A stretch of DNA of 64,000 bases from Rhizobium rhododendri (lineage in GTDB: Bacteria; Pseudomonadota; Alphaproteobacteria; Rhizobiales; Rhizobiaceae). The stretch spans positions 2,480,001 to 2,544,000 of the forward strand of contig NZ_CP117267.1 in the NCBI RefSeq assembly GCF_007000325.2, read 5' to 3'. Position numbers and translations under genes: made by a program. The notes beneath the pieces were generated by a model. It worked only from the letters and a program-made list of their open reading frames with translations, made no database searches and was not told the origin of the DNA. Shown here piece by piece: positions 17,928 to 31,231 of this stretch (its first letter is position 1; each line of letters begins with the position of its first letter).

Positions 17928-20387
17928 ATGAATACGATTTCAAAGGCCTCACTCCCCGCGCCCGCGCCCCGCAGTTCCCGTCCTGAGATTCTGGCCGAAG
18001 AAATCATCGAGCGCCTGACCTACCGTATCGGCAAGGATGCCAAGGTCGCCAAGCCGCACGACTGGCTCACCGCAACCATCCTCGTCATCCGTGACCGGAT
18101 CATAGACCGCTGGATGGAATCCACCCGCAAAACCTACGCATCCGGCGCCAAGCGCGTCTATTACCTGTCTCTGGAATTCCTCATCGGTCGCCTCATGCGC
18201 GATGCCATTTCCAATCTCGAATTGATGGAAGAGATCACCGAGGCCCTCACCTCGCTCGGTGTCGACGTCAACGTCATCGCCAGCCTCGAGCCTGATGCAG
18301 CGCTTGGCAACGGCGGCCTCGGCCGTCTCGCCGCCTGCTTCATGGAGTCGATGGCCACGGTCGACGTGCCCGCCTACGGCTACGGCATCCGCTACGTGCA
18401 CGGCCTGTTCCGCCAGCAGATGGCAGATGGCTGGCAGGTCGAACTGCCGGAGACCTGGCTGGCGCACGGCAACCCTTGGGAATTCGAGCGCCGCGAGAGT
18501 GCCTACGAGGTTGGCTACGGCGGTGCCGTGGAAATCGTCGCCGGCAACGAGGATGCGCCGCGCTATGTCTGGAAGCCCGCAGAGCGAGTGATCGCGGCGG
18601 CCTTCGATACACCCGTCGTCGGCTGGCGCGGCAAGCGCGTCAACACGCTGCGCCTGTGGGCAGCCCAGCCGATCGATCCGATCCTGCTCGACGCCTTCAA
18701 CGCGGGCGATCATATCGGCGCACTGCGCGAGAGCAACAAGGCTGAAAGCCTGACCCGCGTCCTCTACCCGGCAGACGGCACGCCGGCCGGCCAGGAACTG
18801 CGCCTTCGCCAGGAGTTCTTCTTCTGCTCTGCCTCGCTGCAGGACATTATCCGCCGCCACCTGCAGCAATATGACGACCTGACATCGCTGCCGGACAAGG
18901 TCGCCATCCAGCTGAACGACACCCATCCGGCCGTCTCCGTTCCGGAACTGATGCGCCTGCTGGTCGACGTCCACGGCTTCGAATTCGACGCCGCCTGGGA
19001 CATCACCCGCAAGACGTTTTCTTACACGAACCACACGCTGCTGCCGGAAGCGCTGGAAAGCTGGCCGATCCCCTTGTTCGAACGGCTGCTGCCGCGCCAC
19101 ATGCAGATCGTCTACGCGATCAACACCACAGTGCTGCTCGAAGCGCGCAAGGTGCACAACTTCACCGACGCCGAGATCCGCAGCGTTTCGATGATCGACG
19201 AGAGCGGCGAACGTCGCCTGCGGATGGGCAACCTCGCCTTCATCGGCTCGCATTCCATCAACGGCGTGTCTGCCCTGCATACCGAGCTGATGAAGGACAC
19301 GGTTTTCGCGGACTTGAACAAGCTCTATCCCGACCGCATCAACAACAAGACCAACGGCATCACGCCGCGCCGCTGGCTGATGCAGTGCAATCCGGGGCTG
19401 ACAAGCCTGATCCGCGAAACCATCGGCGACGCCTTCATGGACGATGCCGAGAAGCTTAAGCCGCTCGACGCTTTCGCCGGCGATGCCGCCTTCCAGGAAA
19501 AATTCGCCAAGATCAAGCGCGACAACAAGGCTCGTCTTTCCAATCTGGTCGCCGGCCGCATGGGCATCAAGCTGGATCCGAATGCCATGTTCGACATCCA
19601 GATCAAGCGCATCCACGAATACAAGCGCCAGCTCCTCAATATCGTCGAGACCGTGGCCCTCTACGACCAGATCCGATCGCATCCCGAACTCGACTGGCAG
19701 CCGCGCGTCAAACTGTTCGCCGGCAAGGCGGCGCCGAGCTATCACAACGCAAAGCTGATCATCAAGCTGATCAACGATGTCGCCAAGGTCATCAACAACG
19801 ACCCGTCGGTGCGCGGTCTCCTGAAGGTCGTATTCATTCCGAACTATAACGTCTCGCTTGCCGAAGTGATGGTGCCCGCTGCCGACCTGTCGGAGCAGAT
19901 CTCGACCGCCGGCATGGAAGCGTCCGGCACCGGCAACATGAAATTTGGCCTCAACGGCGCGCTCACCATCGGCACGCTGGACGGCGCGAATGTCGAGATG
20001 CGCGACAATGTCGGCGCCGACAACATCGTCATCTTCGGTCTTACCGCCGAGCAGGTTGCCAAGGTCAGGACCGACGGGCACAACCCACGCCAGGTGATCG
20101 AGCAGTCCCGCGAACTGGCACAGGCGCTGGCTGCCATCTCCTCGGGCGTATTTTCGCCGGACGACCGCAATCGCTACACCGACCTGATCGAAGGTATCTA
20201 TGCCCATGACTGGTTCATGGTTGCTGCCGATTTCGACAGCTACGCCGCCGCCCAGCGCGACGTCGACCTTCTCTGGGCTGATAAGGCGACCTGGTACAAC
20301 AAGACCATCTGCAATACGGCGCGCATGGGCTGGTTCTCATCCGACCGGACCATCCGCCAGTATGCGGATGAGATCTGGAGAGCTTGA
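17928..20387 (+). CDS. glgP: Glycogen phosphorylase
   Basis: 819 residues. It releases glucose-1-phosphate from the non-reducing ends of glycogen using phosphate and pyridoxal phosphate. The PLP-binding motif EASGTGNMKFGLNGALTIGT is complete, with the Schiff-base lysine at about residue 672. Other family blocks include YYLSLEFLIGR, LGNGGLGRLAACFMES, GYGIRYVHGLFRQ and NDTHPAV. ATG 17928 is chosen, but the in-frame ATG at 17913 is equally possible because neither has a strong binding site. First gene of glgP-glgB-glgC-glgA-pgm-glgX; its stop overlaps the start of glgB by one base. Confidence 0.95.
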   Translation: MNTISKASLPAPAPRSSRPEILAEEIIERLTYRIGKDAKVAKPHDWLTATILVIRDRIIDRWMESTRKTYASGAKRVYYLSLEFLIGRLMRDAISNLELMEEITEALTSLGVDVNVIASLEPDAALGNGGLGRLAACFMESMATVDVPAYGYGIRYVHGLFRQQMADGWQVELPETWLAHGNPWEFERRESAYEVGYGGAVEIVAGNEDAPRYVWKPAERVIAAAFDTPVVGWRGKRVNTLRLWAAQPIDPILLDAFNAGDHIGALRESNKAESLTRVLYPADGTPAGQELRLRQEFFFCSASLQDIIRRHLQQYDDLTSLPDKVAIQLNDTHPAVSVPELMRLLVDVHGFEFDAAWDITRKTFSYTNHTLLPEALESWPIPLFERLLPRHMQIVYAINTTVLLEARKVHNFTDAEIRSVSMIDESGERRLRMGNLAFIGSHSINGVSALHTELMKDTVFADLNKLYPDRINNKTNGITPRRWLMQCNPGLTSLIRETIGDAFMDDAEKLKPLDAFAGDAAFQEKFAKIKRDNKARLSNLVAGRMGIKLDPNAMFDIQIKRIHEYKRQLLNIVETVALYDQIRSHPELDWQPRVKLFAGKAAPSYHNAKLIIKLINDVAKVINNDPSVRGLLKVVFIPNYNVSLAEVMVPAADLSEQISTAGMEASGTGNMKFGLNGALTIGTLDGANVEMRDNVGADNIVIFGLTAEQVAKVRTDGHNPRQVIEQSRELAQALAAISSGVFSPDDRNRYTDLIEGIYAHDWFMVAADFDSYAAAQRDVDLLWADKATWYNKTICNTARMGWFSSDRTIRQYADEIWRA

Positions 20388-22594
20388 TGAAGAAACGAAA
20401 AGCCGGCGCTGAAGGCACGGCCGCAAAGAACGTCTCCGCCGAGACGATCGCAGCGATACTGAACGCAGAGCATACCGACCCGTTTTCGGTCCTCGGGGTG
20501 CAGCAGACGGACGAAGGCTTTGTCGTCCGATGCTTCGTTCCCGGTGCCGAGGCAGTCAGCGCGACCACCATCGACGGTACGTTGATCGGCGAACTCGAAA
20601 TGCTCGATCCAGCCGGATTTTTCGCAGGGCCGGTAACTCTTTCGAAGCTGCAGCCGGTGCGCTACCGCGCCCGCCGCGACGATGCGGAATGGGCCGTCAC
20701 GGATCCCTATTCCTTCGGCCCCGTGCTCGGCCCAATGGACGATTATTACGCTCGCGAAGGCTCCGATCTTCGCCTGTTCGACAAGATGGGCGCCCACCCG
20801 CTGAAGCATGAAGGCGTCCACGGCTTCCATTTCGCCGTCTGGGCACCGAACGCACGCCGGGTTTCCGTCGTCGGCGAATTCAACGGCTGGGACGGCCGCC
20901 GCCACGTCATGCGGCTGCGCAGCGACAGCGGTATCTGGGAAATCTTTGCCCCGGACGTCCGGACCGGCGTCACCTACAAGTACGAGATCATCGGCAAGGA
21001 CGGCGATCTGCAGCCCCTTAAGGCCGATCCCTATGCACGACGCGGCGAGATGCGTCCGAAGAACGCATCGGTGACGACGCCGGAACTGGTGCAGGACTGG
21101 GAAGACGATGCCCACAGAAAGCATTGGTCGGATGTCGACCACCGTCGCCAGCCGATTTCCATCTACGAAGTGCATGCCGGCTCCTGGCAGCGCAACGACG
21201 ATGGCACGATGCTGTCCTGGGACGAGATGGCCTCACGGCTGATCCCCTACGTCGTCGACATGGGCTTTACCCATATCGAATTCCTGCCCATCACCGAGCA
21301 CCCCTACGATCCCTCCTGGGGCTACCAGACCACCGGTCTCTATGCCCCGACGGCCCGGTTCGGAGAGCCCGAAGGCTTTGCCCGCTTCGTCAACGGCGCC
21401 CACAAGGTCGGCGTCAGCGTCATCCTAGACTGGGTGCCGGCGCACTTTCCGACCGACGCCCACGGCCTCCGGCATTTCGACGGCACGGCCCTTTACGAGC
21501 ATGCCGACCCACGCCAGGGCTTTCATCCTGACTGGAACACCGCGATCTACAATTTCGGTCGCACCGAGGTCGTCTCCTACCTGCTCAACAACGCCGTCTA
21601 CTGGGCCGAGAAATTCCACCTGGACGGCTTGCGCGTCGATGCCGTCGCCTCGATGCTCTACCTCGACTATTCGCGCAAGCACGGCGAATGGGTGCCCAAC
21701 GAGTACGGTGGCAACGAAAACCTCGAGGCCGTTCGTTTCCTCCAGGAGATGAACAAGCGGCTCTACGGCAGCCACCCCGGTGTCATGTCGATCGCCGAGG
21801 AGTCCACCTCTTGGCCCAAGGTTTCAGCACCCGTGCACGAAGGCGGACTGGGATTCGGCTTCAAGTGGAACATGGGCTTCATGCACGACACGCTGAGCTA
21901 TCTTGCCCGCGAGCCCGTGCATCGCAAGCACCACCACAGCGAACTGACCTTCGGCCTGATCTACGCCTATTCCGAAAATTTCGTTCTGCCGATTTCCCAC
22001 GACGAAGTGGTGCACGGCAAGGGCTCGATGATCGCCAAGATGGCCGGCGACGACTGGCAGAAATTCGCCAACCTGCGCGCTTTCTATGGCTTCATGTGGG
22101 GTTATCCCGGCAAGAAGCTGTTGTTCATGGGCCAGGAGTTTGCCCAGTGGAGTGAATGGAGCGAGGAGCGAGCGCTCGACTGGAACCTGCTGCAATACCG
22201 CATGCACGAGGGCATGCGCCGGCTGGTGCGCGACCTCAACTTCACCTACCGCAGCAAGCCGTCGCTGCATGCCCGCGACTGCGAGGGCGAAGGCTTCGAG
22301 TGGCTCGTCGTGGATGACGATACCAACTCGGTCTATGCCTGGCTGCGCAAGGCACCGGGTGAAAAGCCGATTGCCGTGATCACCAATTTCACGCCTGTCT
22401 ATCGGGAGAACTATGCGCTTCCACTGCCGGCGGAGGGGCGCTGGCGGGAGATCCTGAATACCGATGCCGACATCTATGGCGGCAGCGGCAAAGGGAACGG
22501 AGGACGGGTGCAGGCCGTTAATGCCGGGGGAAGCATCATGGCCAACATCACCCTGCCGCCGCTGGCGACCATTCTGCTGGAACCGGAATTTTAA
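20387..22594 (+). CDS. glgB: 1,4-alpha-glucan branching enzyme
   Basis: 735 residues, with an N-terminal carbohydrate-binding (CBM48-like) region and a GH13 barrel. It introduces alpha-1,6 branches into glycogen. The nucleophile is Asp418 in [16 protein letters not shown] and the acid/base is Glu471 in SIAEEST; their 53-residue spacing equals that of the E. coli enzyme. [12 protein letters not shown] supplies the transition-state Asp region. ATG 20387 overlaps the glgP stop (TGATGA), and GGAGAG lies 5 bp before it. A TTG one codon upstream is the alternative. Confidence 0.95.
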   Translation: MKKRKAGAEGTAAKNVSAETIAAILNAEHTDPFSVLGVQQTDEGFVVRCFVPGAEAVSATTIDGTLIGELEMLDPAGFFAGPVTLSKLQPVRYRARRDDAEWAVTDPYSFGPVLGPMDDYYAREGSDLRLFDKMGAHPLKHEGVHGFHFAVWAPNARRVSVVGEFNGWDGRRHVMRLRSDSGIWEIFAPDVRTGVTYKYEIIGKDGDLQPLKADPYARRGEMRPKNASVTTPELVQDWEDDAHRKHWSDVDHRRQPISIYEVHAGSWQRNDDGTMLSWDEMASRLIPYVVDMGFTHIEFLPITEHPYDPSWGYQTTGLYAPTARFGEPEGFARFVNGAHKVGVSVILDWVPAHFPTDAHGLRHFDGTALYEHADPRQGFHPDWNTAIYNFGRTEVVSYLLNNAVYWAEKFHLDGLRVDAVASMLYLDYSRKHGEWVPNEYGGNENLEAVRFLQEMNKRLYGSHPGVMSIAEESTSWPKVSAPVHEGGLGFGFKWNMGFMHDTLSYLAREPVHRKHHHSELTFGLIYAYSENFVLPISHDEVVHGKGSMIAKMAGDDWQKFANLRAFYGFMWGYPGKKLLFMGQEFAQWSEWSEERALDWNLLQYRMHEGMRRLVRDLNFTYRSKPSLHARDCEGEGFEWLVVDDDTNSVYAWLRKAPGEKPIAVITNFTPVYRENYALPLPAEGRWREILNTDADIYGGSGKGNGGRVQAVNAGGSIMANITLPPLATILLEPEF

Positions 22595-22614
22595 GAATCG
22601 ATTGGGAGGATAAA

Positions 22615-23877
22615 ATGGTAGAGAAACGCATTCAGCCCCTGGCGCGCGACGCTATGGCCTATGTCCTCGCAGGTGGCCGAGGAAGCCGCCTGAAGGAACT
22701 GACCGACCGCCGCGCCAAGCCTGCGGTGTACTTCGGCGGCAAGGCACGCATTATCGATTTCGCGCTGTCCAACGCGCTTAACTCCGGTATCCGTCGCATC
22801 GGCGTTGCGACGCAGTACAAGGCGCACTCGCTGATCCGCCACATGCAGCGCGGCTGGAACTTCTTCCGCCCAGAGCGTAACGAAAGCTTCGACATCCTCC
22901 CGGCCAGCCAGCGCGTTTCCGAAACGCAGTGGTACGAGGGCACCGCCGACGCCGTCTTCCAAAACATCGACATCATCCAGGACTACGGCGTCGAATACAT
23001 GGTGATCCTGGCCGGCGACCACGTCTACAAGATGGACTACGAATACATGCTGCAGCAGCATGTCGACTCAGGCGCTGACGTCACTATCGGCTGCCTGGAA
23101 GTGCCGCGCATGGAGGCTGTCGGCTTCGGCGTGGTGCACGTCGACGAGCATGACCGCATCATCGATTTCGTCGAGAAGCCCGCCGATCCACCCGCAATCC
23201 CGGGCAAGCCGGAAAGCTCCTTCGCGTCGATGGGCATCTATGTCTTCCGCACCAAGTTCCTGATCGAGGAGCTGCGCCGCGATGCGGCCGATCCAAATTC
23301 CAGCCGCGACTTCGGCAAGGATATCATTCCCTACATCGTCAAGAACGGCAAAGCCGTCGCCCACCGCTTCGCCCAGTCCTGCGTTCGCTCCGACTTCGAG
23401 AACGAGCCCTACTGGCGCGACGTCGGCACCATCGACGCCTACTGGCAGGCCAATGTCGATCTGACGGCCATCGTCCCCGAACTCGATATCTACGACAAGA
23501 GCTGGCCGATCTGGACCTATGCCGAAATCAACCCGCCGGCGAAATTCGTCCATGACGACGAAGACCGCCGCGGCTCGGCCGTATCCTCGCTGGTCGCGGG
23601 CGACTGCATCATATCGGGCGCGACACTGTCGAACAGCCTGCTGTTCACCGGCGTCAGGGCGAACTCATATTCGCGCCTCGAAGGTGCCGTCGTGCTGCCG
23701 AGCGTCAAGATCGGGCGCCGGGCGCAGCTGAAGAACGTCGTTATCGACCACGGCGTCACCATTCCGGAGGGTCTGGTTGTCGGTGAGGACATCGAGCTCG
23801 ACGCCAAGCGCTTCCGCCGAAGCGAAGGCGGTATCTGCCTGATCACCCAATCGATGATCGATAAACTGGATATTTGA
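22615..23877 (+). CDS. glgC: Glucose-1-phosphate adenylyltransferase
   Basis: 420 residues. It makes ADP-glucose from ATP and glucose-1-phosphate, the committed and normally allosterically controlled step of glycogen synthesis. The pyrophosphorylase loop [20 protein letters not shown] is near residue 20, FVEKPADPP near 187 gives the glucose-1-phosphate site, and the C-terminal third is the left-handed beta-helix. The start ATG has GGGAGGA at 22602-22608. It sits 20 bp after glgB and 4 bp before glgA, in the operon. Confidence 0.95.
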   Translation: MVEKRIQPLARDAMAYVLAGGRGSRLKELTDRRAKPAVYFGGKARIIDFALSNALNSGIRRIGVATQYKAHSLIRHMQRGWNFFRPERNESFDILPASQRVSETQWYEGTADAVFQNIDIIQDYGVEYMVILAGDHVYKMDYEYMLQQHVDSGADVTIGCLEVPRMEAVGFGVVHVDEHDRIIDFVEKPADPPAIPGKPESSFASMGIYVFRTKFLIEELRRDAADPNSSRDFGKDIIPYIVKNGKAVAHRFAQSCVRSDFENEPYWRDVGTIDAYWQANVDLTAIVPELDIYDKSWPIWTYAEINPPAKFVHDDEDRRGSAVSSLVAGDCIISGATLSNSLLFTGVRANSYSRLEGAVVLPSVKIGRRAQLKNVVIDHGVTIPEGLVVGEDIELDAKRFRRSEGGICLITQSMIDKLDI

Positions 23878-23881
23878 TAAT

Positions 23882-26960
<3,079 letters not shown>

Positions 26961-26968
26961 TCCGGCAG

Positions 26969-28936
26969 ATGGCAAAAAAGCTGCAGCAGGGCGGCGTCGT
27001 CCTCACAACCGACGGCGCCGAATTTGCGGTATGGTCCAGCCGCGCTACCCTGCTCGAGCTCTGCATTTATGATATGGCGGGCGCTGAAACGGCGCGCCTG
27101 CCGATGGCGCGGGATGGCGATGTTCACCGCATCGCCGTGCCGGGATTGAGAGAGGGTGCGCGCTACGGCTACCGGGCGCACGGTCCCTACGATCCCGATA
27201 ACGGCCTATGGTTCGATCCGGCAAAACTGCTCGCTGACCCCTATGCCAGGATCTTCGACCGTCCCTTCGTCTACGACAGCCGGCTCGGAATTTTCGGCGA
27301 GGATACGGCAGCGCTGATGCCGAAGGCGGTCGTGACAGCCGACATCGCCGCAAGGCGCGAGGCACCACGGTTCGCGCCCGGTGGTCTCATCTACGAAGTG
27401 GCCGTCAAGCCCTTCACCATCCTCAATACCGATGTCCCCGAGGGTCGGCGCGGCACGGTCGGCGCCCTCGCCCATCCCGCGGTTATCCGCCATTTGAAGC
27501 GGATCGGCGTCGATGCCATCGAGCTGATGCCGATCACCGCCTGGATCGACGAGCGGCATCTGCCACCGCTCGGGCTGACCAACGGTTGGGGATACAATCC
27601 GGTGTCGTTCATGGCGCTCGACCCCCGGCTGGTCCCTGGCGGCATGACGGAGCTTCGCGACACTGTCGCGGCGCTGCATGCAGAAGGCATCGCCGTCATT
27701 CTCGATCTGGTGTTCAACCACACCGGCGAGAGCGACCGGGAGGGCAGCACCCTGTCGCTGCGTGGTCTCGACAACCTGTCTTTCTACCGCCACGTGGAGG
27801 GACGCCCCGGTGAACTCGTCAACGACACGGGCACCGGTAACACGGTGGCCTGCGACCATCCCTATATCCGCCAGCTGATCATAGACAGCCTGCGTCATTT
27901 CGTGCTGCAGGCAGGCATAGACGGTTTCCGCTTCGATCTGGCGCCGATCATCGGCCGTACCGCCGAAGGTTTCCAGCCCCACGGCGAAACGCTCAGCGCC
28001 ATGCTGGCCGATGACGTACTGGCCGACAGGGTCATGATCGCCGAACCCTGGGATATCGGTCCCGGCGGCTACCAGCTCGGCAATTTCCCGGCGCCGTTCC
28101 TCGAGTGGAACGACCGCGCCCGCGACGACACGCGCCGCTACTGGCGCGGGGACCAAGGCATGACCGGCGATCTTGCGACCCTGCTCGCCGGCTCGGCACC
28201 ATCGTTCGAGCGCGACGGCCGCAAGCAGACCCGCAGCGTCAGCTTCCTTGCCGCCCATGACGGGTTCACACTGATGGACCTCGTCTCCAACACCCAGAAG
28301 CACAATGAGGCCAACGGCGAGAACAACCGCGACGGCCATAGCGACAATCTCTCTTGGAACAACGGTGTCGAGGGTGAAACCGACGACAGCGAGATCATCA
28401 CGAGACGTCGCACTGATGTCATGGCGATGCTGTCGACCTTGTTTGCAACGCGCGGCTCGATCATGCTGACATCCGGCGACGAAGCTGGACGTTCGCAGCG
28501 CGGAAACAACAATGCCTATTGCCAGGACAACGCCATCACCTGGGTGGACTGGGCGGCGTTCGACGAGGAACTGGTGAGCCATACCGCGTTTCTTGCAGAT
28601 GTCCGCAAGCGCTTCGTGATTTTTTCGCAAACCGACTTCCTGACCGACGATGACGTCGCCTGGCTCTCGCTTTCTGCAGCGTCGATGACGGTTGAGCAAT
28701 GGCAGACACCCGATCTATCCACGTTGACGATGGTGTTGAACACGGTCGACCGTCTCGATCGGAAACCGGCGCGTCTCGCCGTCGTGATCAACCGGACGCA
28801 TGCGGAGCAGACGTTCACGCTTCCCGTCTCGGGCGACCACCCGTGGCGCCTGCTTTCCGCCGGCAGTGAGGCGGAGGTTGCCGGGCATATTTCGGTCCCC
28901 TCACGCATCGTCCGTTTCTTGGTCCAGAGGCGATAA
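26969..28936 (+). CDS. glgX: Glycogen debranching enzyme
   Basis: 655 residues, a GH13 enzyme that hydrolyses alpha-1,6 branch points of phosphorylase-limited glycogen. An N-terminal CBM48-like domain (FAVWSSRATLLELCIYD) precedes the barrel. The nucleophile Asp is in DGFRFDLAPIIGR, the acid/base Glu in IAEPWDIG, and the third Asp in AAHDGFTLMDLVS. The segment KHNEANGENNRDGHSDNLSW is typical of GlgX. It begins 8 bp after pgm, so it completes the operon with both synthesis and breakdown functions. Confidence 0.93.
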   Translation: MAKKLQQGGVVLTTDGAEFAVWSSRATLLELCIYDMAGAETARLPMARDGDVHRIAVPGLREGARYGYRAHGPYDPDNGLWFDPAKLLADPYARIFDRPFVYDSRLGIFGEDTAALMPKAVVTADIAARREAPRFAPGGLIYEVAVKPFTILNTDVPEGRRGTVGALAHPAVIRHLKRIGVDAIELMPITAWIDERHLPPLGLTNGWGYNPVSFMALDPRLVPGGMTELRDTVAALHAEGIAVILDLVFNHTGESDREGSTLSLRGLDNLSFYRHVEGRPGELVNDTGTGNTVACDHPYIRQLIIDSLRHFVLQAGIDGFRFDLAPIIGRTAEGFQPHGETLSAMLADDVLADRVMIAEPWDIGPGGYQLGNFPAPFLEWNDRARDDTRRYWRGDQGMTGDLATLLAGSAPSFERDGRKQTRSVSFLAAHDGFTLMDLVSNTQKHNEANGENNRDGHSDNLSWNNGVEGETDDSEIITRRRTDVMAMLSTLFATRGSIMLTSGDEAGRSQRGNNNAYCQDNAITWVDWAAFDEELVSHTAFLADVRKRFVIFSQTDFLTDDDVAWLSLSAASMTVEQWQTPDLSTLTMVLNTVDRLDRKPARLAVVINRTHAEQTFTLPVSGDHPWRLLSAGSEAEVAGHISVPSRIVRFLVQRR

Positions 28937-29012
28937 ACCTAAAGAATTCATATCGCTTTCATCGCCTGAGCGATGTACGTCTTGGTCATCGATACCGATC
29001 GAAGGAGAGACA

Positions 29013-29504
29013 ATGCCACGCGAGATTTCACTATCGGACGTCCAGCATATCGTCGGCACGGAAGTCGGACTGTCTGCATGGATGCTCGTCGACCAGACGA
29101 TGATCGACGCATTTGCCGATGCCACCCACGACCATCAGTTCATTCACGTCGATCCGGAACGGGCCCGCGCCGAGACCCCGTTCGGCGGCACGATTGCCCA
29201 CGGTTTCCTGACATTGTCGCTGCTGTCGGCCATGAACTACGATTGCCTGCCGAAAATCCGCGAGCAGACGATGGGTATCAATTACGGCTTTGAAAAAGTC
29301 CGCTTCATGTCTCCGGTGAAGCCCGGCAATCGCATCCGTGGCCATTTCATCCTCACTGAAGCCCGCTTCCGCGGCGCCGGCATGATCATGCTCACCTACG
29401 AGGTGACGGTCGAGATCGAGGACGAACGCAAGCCCGCCCTCACCGCCACCTGGATCACCATCACCCAGTTCGATCCGAAGGACAGGCCGGAGGACCATGA
29501 GTAA
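29013..29504 (+). CDS. MaoC family (R)-specific enoyl-CoA hydratase
   Basis: 163 residues, a single hot-dog fold. The hydratase-2 motif is present around residues 34-60: FADATHDHQFIHVDPERA, then TPFGGTIAHGFLTLSL, with the catalytic Asp/His pair. In this family the enzyme hydrates trans-2-enoyl-CoA to (R)-3-hydroxyacyl-CoA; NodN-like rhizobial relatives have the same fold. ATG 29013 follows AAGGAGAG (29002-29009). It is a single gene after the glg operon and converges on the hydrolase gene ending at 29544. The exact substrate is not predictable. Confidence 0.85.
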   Translation: MPREISLSDVQHIVGTEVGLSAWMLVDQTMIDAFADATHDHQFIHVDPERARAETPFGGTIAHGFLTLSLLSAMNYDCLPKIREQTMGINYGFEKVRFMSPVKPGNRIRGHFILTEARFRGAGMIMLTYEVTVEIEDERKPALTATWITITQFDPKDRPEDHE

Positions 29505-29543
29505 ACTCATGGACACGGCGCTGTCCCCTCGGCGCAGGCGAAA

Positions 29544-30416
29544 TCACCGAGCCGGGGGCTGAAGGCGATTTTCCAGGAAGGTGCGAATTAACCCGGCGAT
29601 CTCTAATGCATGCGTCTCCAGCGCGAAGTGGCCGGTGTCCAGGAGATGCACCTCCGCATTCGGAAGATCGCGCTTGTAGGCCTCGGCGCCGGGCGGAATG
29701 AACGCCGGGTCATGCCTGCCCCAGACGGCAAGCAACGGCGGCTGATGCTTTCGGAAGTAGGCCTGAAACTCCGGATATCTCGCAACGTTGGAGCGATAGT
29801 CCAGAATGAGATCGAGCTGGATCTCATCGGCTCCCTGGCGCGCCATGTAGGCGATGTCGAGCGTGTAGCCATCCGGCGAGACCCGCTGCGGCAGGGTTCC
29901 TGTGAGATATTGCCAGTCGCGGATGGCTTCGGGGGTCAGCGACGCCCTGCAGGCTTCCCGGTTCTCCGGCGTCGGTTCGCGCCAATAGGCCTGCCACGGT
30001 CCCCACTGGTCGCTGAATCCATCCATGTAGGCGTTGCCGTTCTGGCTGATAATGGCCGTGACCCGCTCGGGATGAGCGAGGGCGATCCGGTAACCGGTAG
30101 GCGCGCCGTAGTCGAAGACATAGAGCGCATATGATGTCAGGCCGAGAGCTTCGGTAAAGCCGTCGATCGTCTTTGCCAGGTTGTCGAATGTATAGTCGAA
30201 CGTTCCACGCGGCGGGGCCTTGGTCTGCCCGAACCCCGGCAGGTCGGGAGCGACGAGGCGATAGCGGTCGGAAAGCAGCGGAATAAGATCGCGGAACATG
30301 TGGCTTGATGTCGGGAACCCATGCAGCAGCAGAATCACGGGCGCATCGGTCGGCCCGGCTTCCCGGTACGCCACCTCGACGTCACCCACCTGTATCGTGC
30401 GATAGTTGATGTTCAT
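29544..30416 (-). CDS. Alpha/beta hydrolase (epoxide hydrolase / haloalkane dehalogenase-like)
   Basis: 290 residues. The fold is marked by LLLHGFPTSSHMFRDLIPLL (oxyanion HGFP). The nucleophile elbow YVFDYGAPTGYRIA carries Asp instead of Ser, as in epoxide hydrolases and dehalogenases, and is followed by WGRHDPAF (Asp) and DTGHFALETH (His). The start at 30416 is preferred over ATG 30428 because GAGGTCGAG, lying between the two, serves as binding site. No signal peptide. It is divergent from a TetR regulator, with an operator-like palindrome between them, so it is probably induced by the compound it degrades. Confidence 0.85.
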   Translation of the reverse strand: MNINYRTIQVGDVEVAYREAGPTDAPVILLLHGFPTSSHMFRDLIPLLSDRYRLVAPDLPGFGQTKAPPRGTFDYTFDNLAKTIDGFTEALGLTSYALYVFDYGAPTGYRIALAHPERVTAIISQNGNAYMDGFSDQWGPWQAYWREPTPENREACRASLTPEAIRDWQYLTGTLPQRVSPDGYTLDIAYMARQGADEIQLDLILDYRSNVARYPEFQAYFRKHQPPLLAVWGRHDPAFIPPGAEAYKRDLPNAEVHLLDTGHFALETHALEIAGLIRTFLENRLQPPAR

Positions 30417-30512
30417 TCTCGACCTCATGGGTGCTTAAGGAAATTGCGTCACACGCGCTTGTCGTTGGCCGGGATCGGCCGGGGCCACACGCAAAGCCCT
30501 CCCGCATCAAAT

Positions 30513-30532
30513 ACTACCGAACGGTCGGTTTT
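30513..30532. promoter_or_regulatory. Probable TetR operator
   Basis: ACCGAACGGTCGGT at 30516-30529 is a palindrome with 5-bp perfect arms, of the ACCG-N-CGGT form used by many TetR-family repressors. It lies between the divergent hydrolase (start 30416) and tetR-like gene (start 30600), 97 bp and 71 bp away respectively. Confidence 0.55.
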
Positions 30533-30599
30533 ATCAAGTGGCTATTTCGTTTATTTCGTGCGAGGAAGATCCGTCGACAATCGGGACCGGAAGCCAGGA

Positions 30600-31148
30600 A
30601 TGAAAGTGCTGCGAAAAGACATCGTCGCTGCCGCCCGCGAGCTGTTTCGCGACAAGGGATATGCCGGCGCCTCGATGCAGGACCTTGCCGACGTGGTCGG
30701 GTTGCGCAAGGCGTCGCTCTACGTCCGGTTTCCGAACAAGGAGGCCCTCGTTGCCGACGTCATCGCCATGACACTCGCTGAGACGTTTGCCGTCATCGGC
30801 GATGATCAGAAAGATGGCAAAGCAGCCTATGAAGCCGTGCTTCGTGCGATTGCCGCAACGTTCGCCGACCAGAAGCGATGCGTGGCGCTGCATCTGGCTT
30901 ACGGCGCAGGAGACGATACGCCGCTCGCGAAGGCATCAGTCCGATCCTTCTTTGCGGAATGCCGGGATCGCCTGGCAGAAACGATCGCCGGCAAGGTAGG
31001 CCCGCAGCGGGCCAGCGATCTGGCGACCGACGCCCTGGCCCGCCTGGAGGGAGCAACGATATGGCTCGTGACAGAAAATGATCCCGCACCGCTCGACCGA
31101 GCGCTGACCGCCTCGATCAAAGAACTTGATGCCGCACTCGAGCCGTGA
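30600..31148 (+). CDS. TetR family transcriptional regulator
   Basis: 182 residues. The N-terminal helix-turn-helix is clear: DIVAAARELFRDKGYAGASM, then DLADVVGLRKASLYVRFPNK. The rest is the variable helical ligand-binding domain. It is read divergently from an alpha/beta hydrolase and likely represses both through the palindrome at 30516-30529. The ATG at 30600 has an AGGA only one base away, so the true binding site may be the GGAA near 30590. No better start was found upstream. Confidence 0.88.
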   Translation: MKVLRKDIVAAARELFRDKGYAGASMQDLADVVGLRKASLYVRFPNKEALVADVIAMTLAETFAVIGDDQKDGKAAYEAVLRAIAATFADQKRCVALHLAYGAGDDTPLAKASVRSFFAECRDRLAETIAGKVGPQRASDLATDALARLEGATIWLVTENDPAPLDRALTASIKELDAALEP

Positions 31149-31198
31149 ACCGGGGAATGCTGGCGGGGTATCGCCGCAACCGTTGAGCAAGGCCGAAC

Positions 31199-31223
31199 GA
31201 AAAATCCCCGCACGAGGCGGGGA
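31199..31223 (-). terminator. Rho-independent terminator of the sox operon
   Basis: On the minus strand a 7-bp stem (31205-31211 with 31217-31223) is followed by TTTTT, 9 bp after the soxG stop. It also separates the operon from the convergent tetR gene. Confidence 0.8.
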
Positions 31224-31231
31224 CGATGGCT

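Noticed and set aside
17949..20207. Long minus-strand open frame (about 750 codons) across glgP
   Set aside because: It is the antisense shadow of a GC-rich conserved gene, rich in Val/Asp/Gly/Arg, without a binding site. glgP on the plus strand has all phosphorylase motifs.
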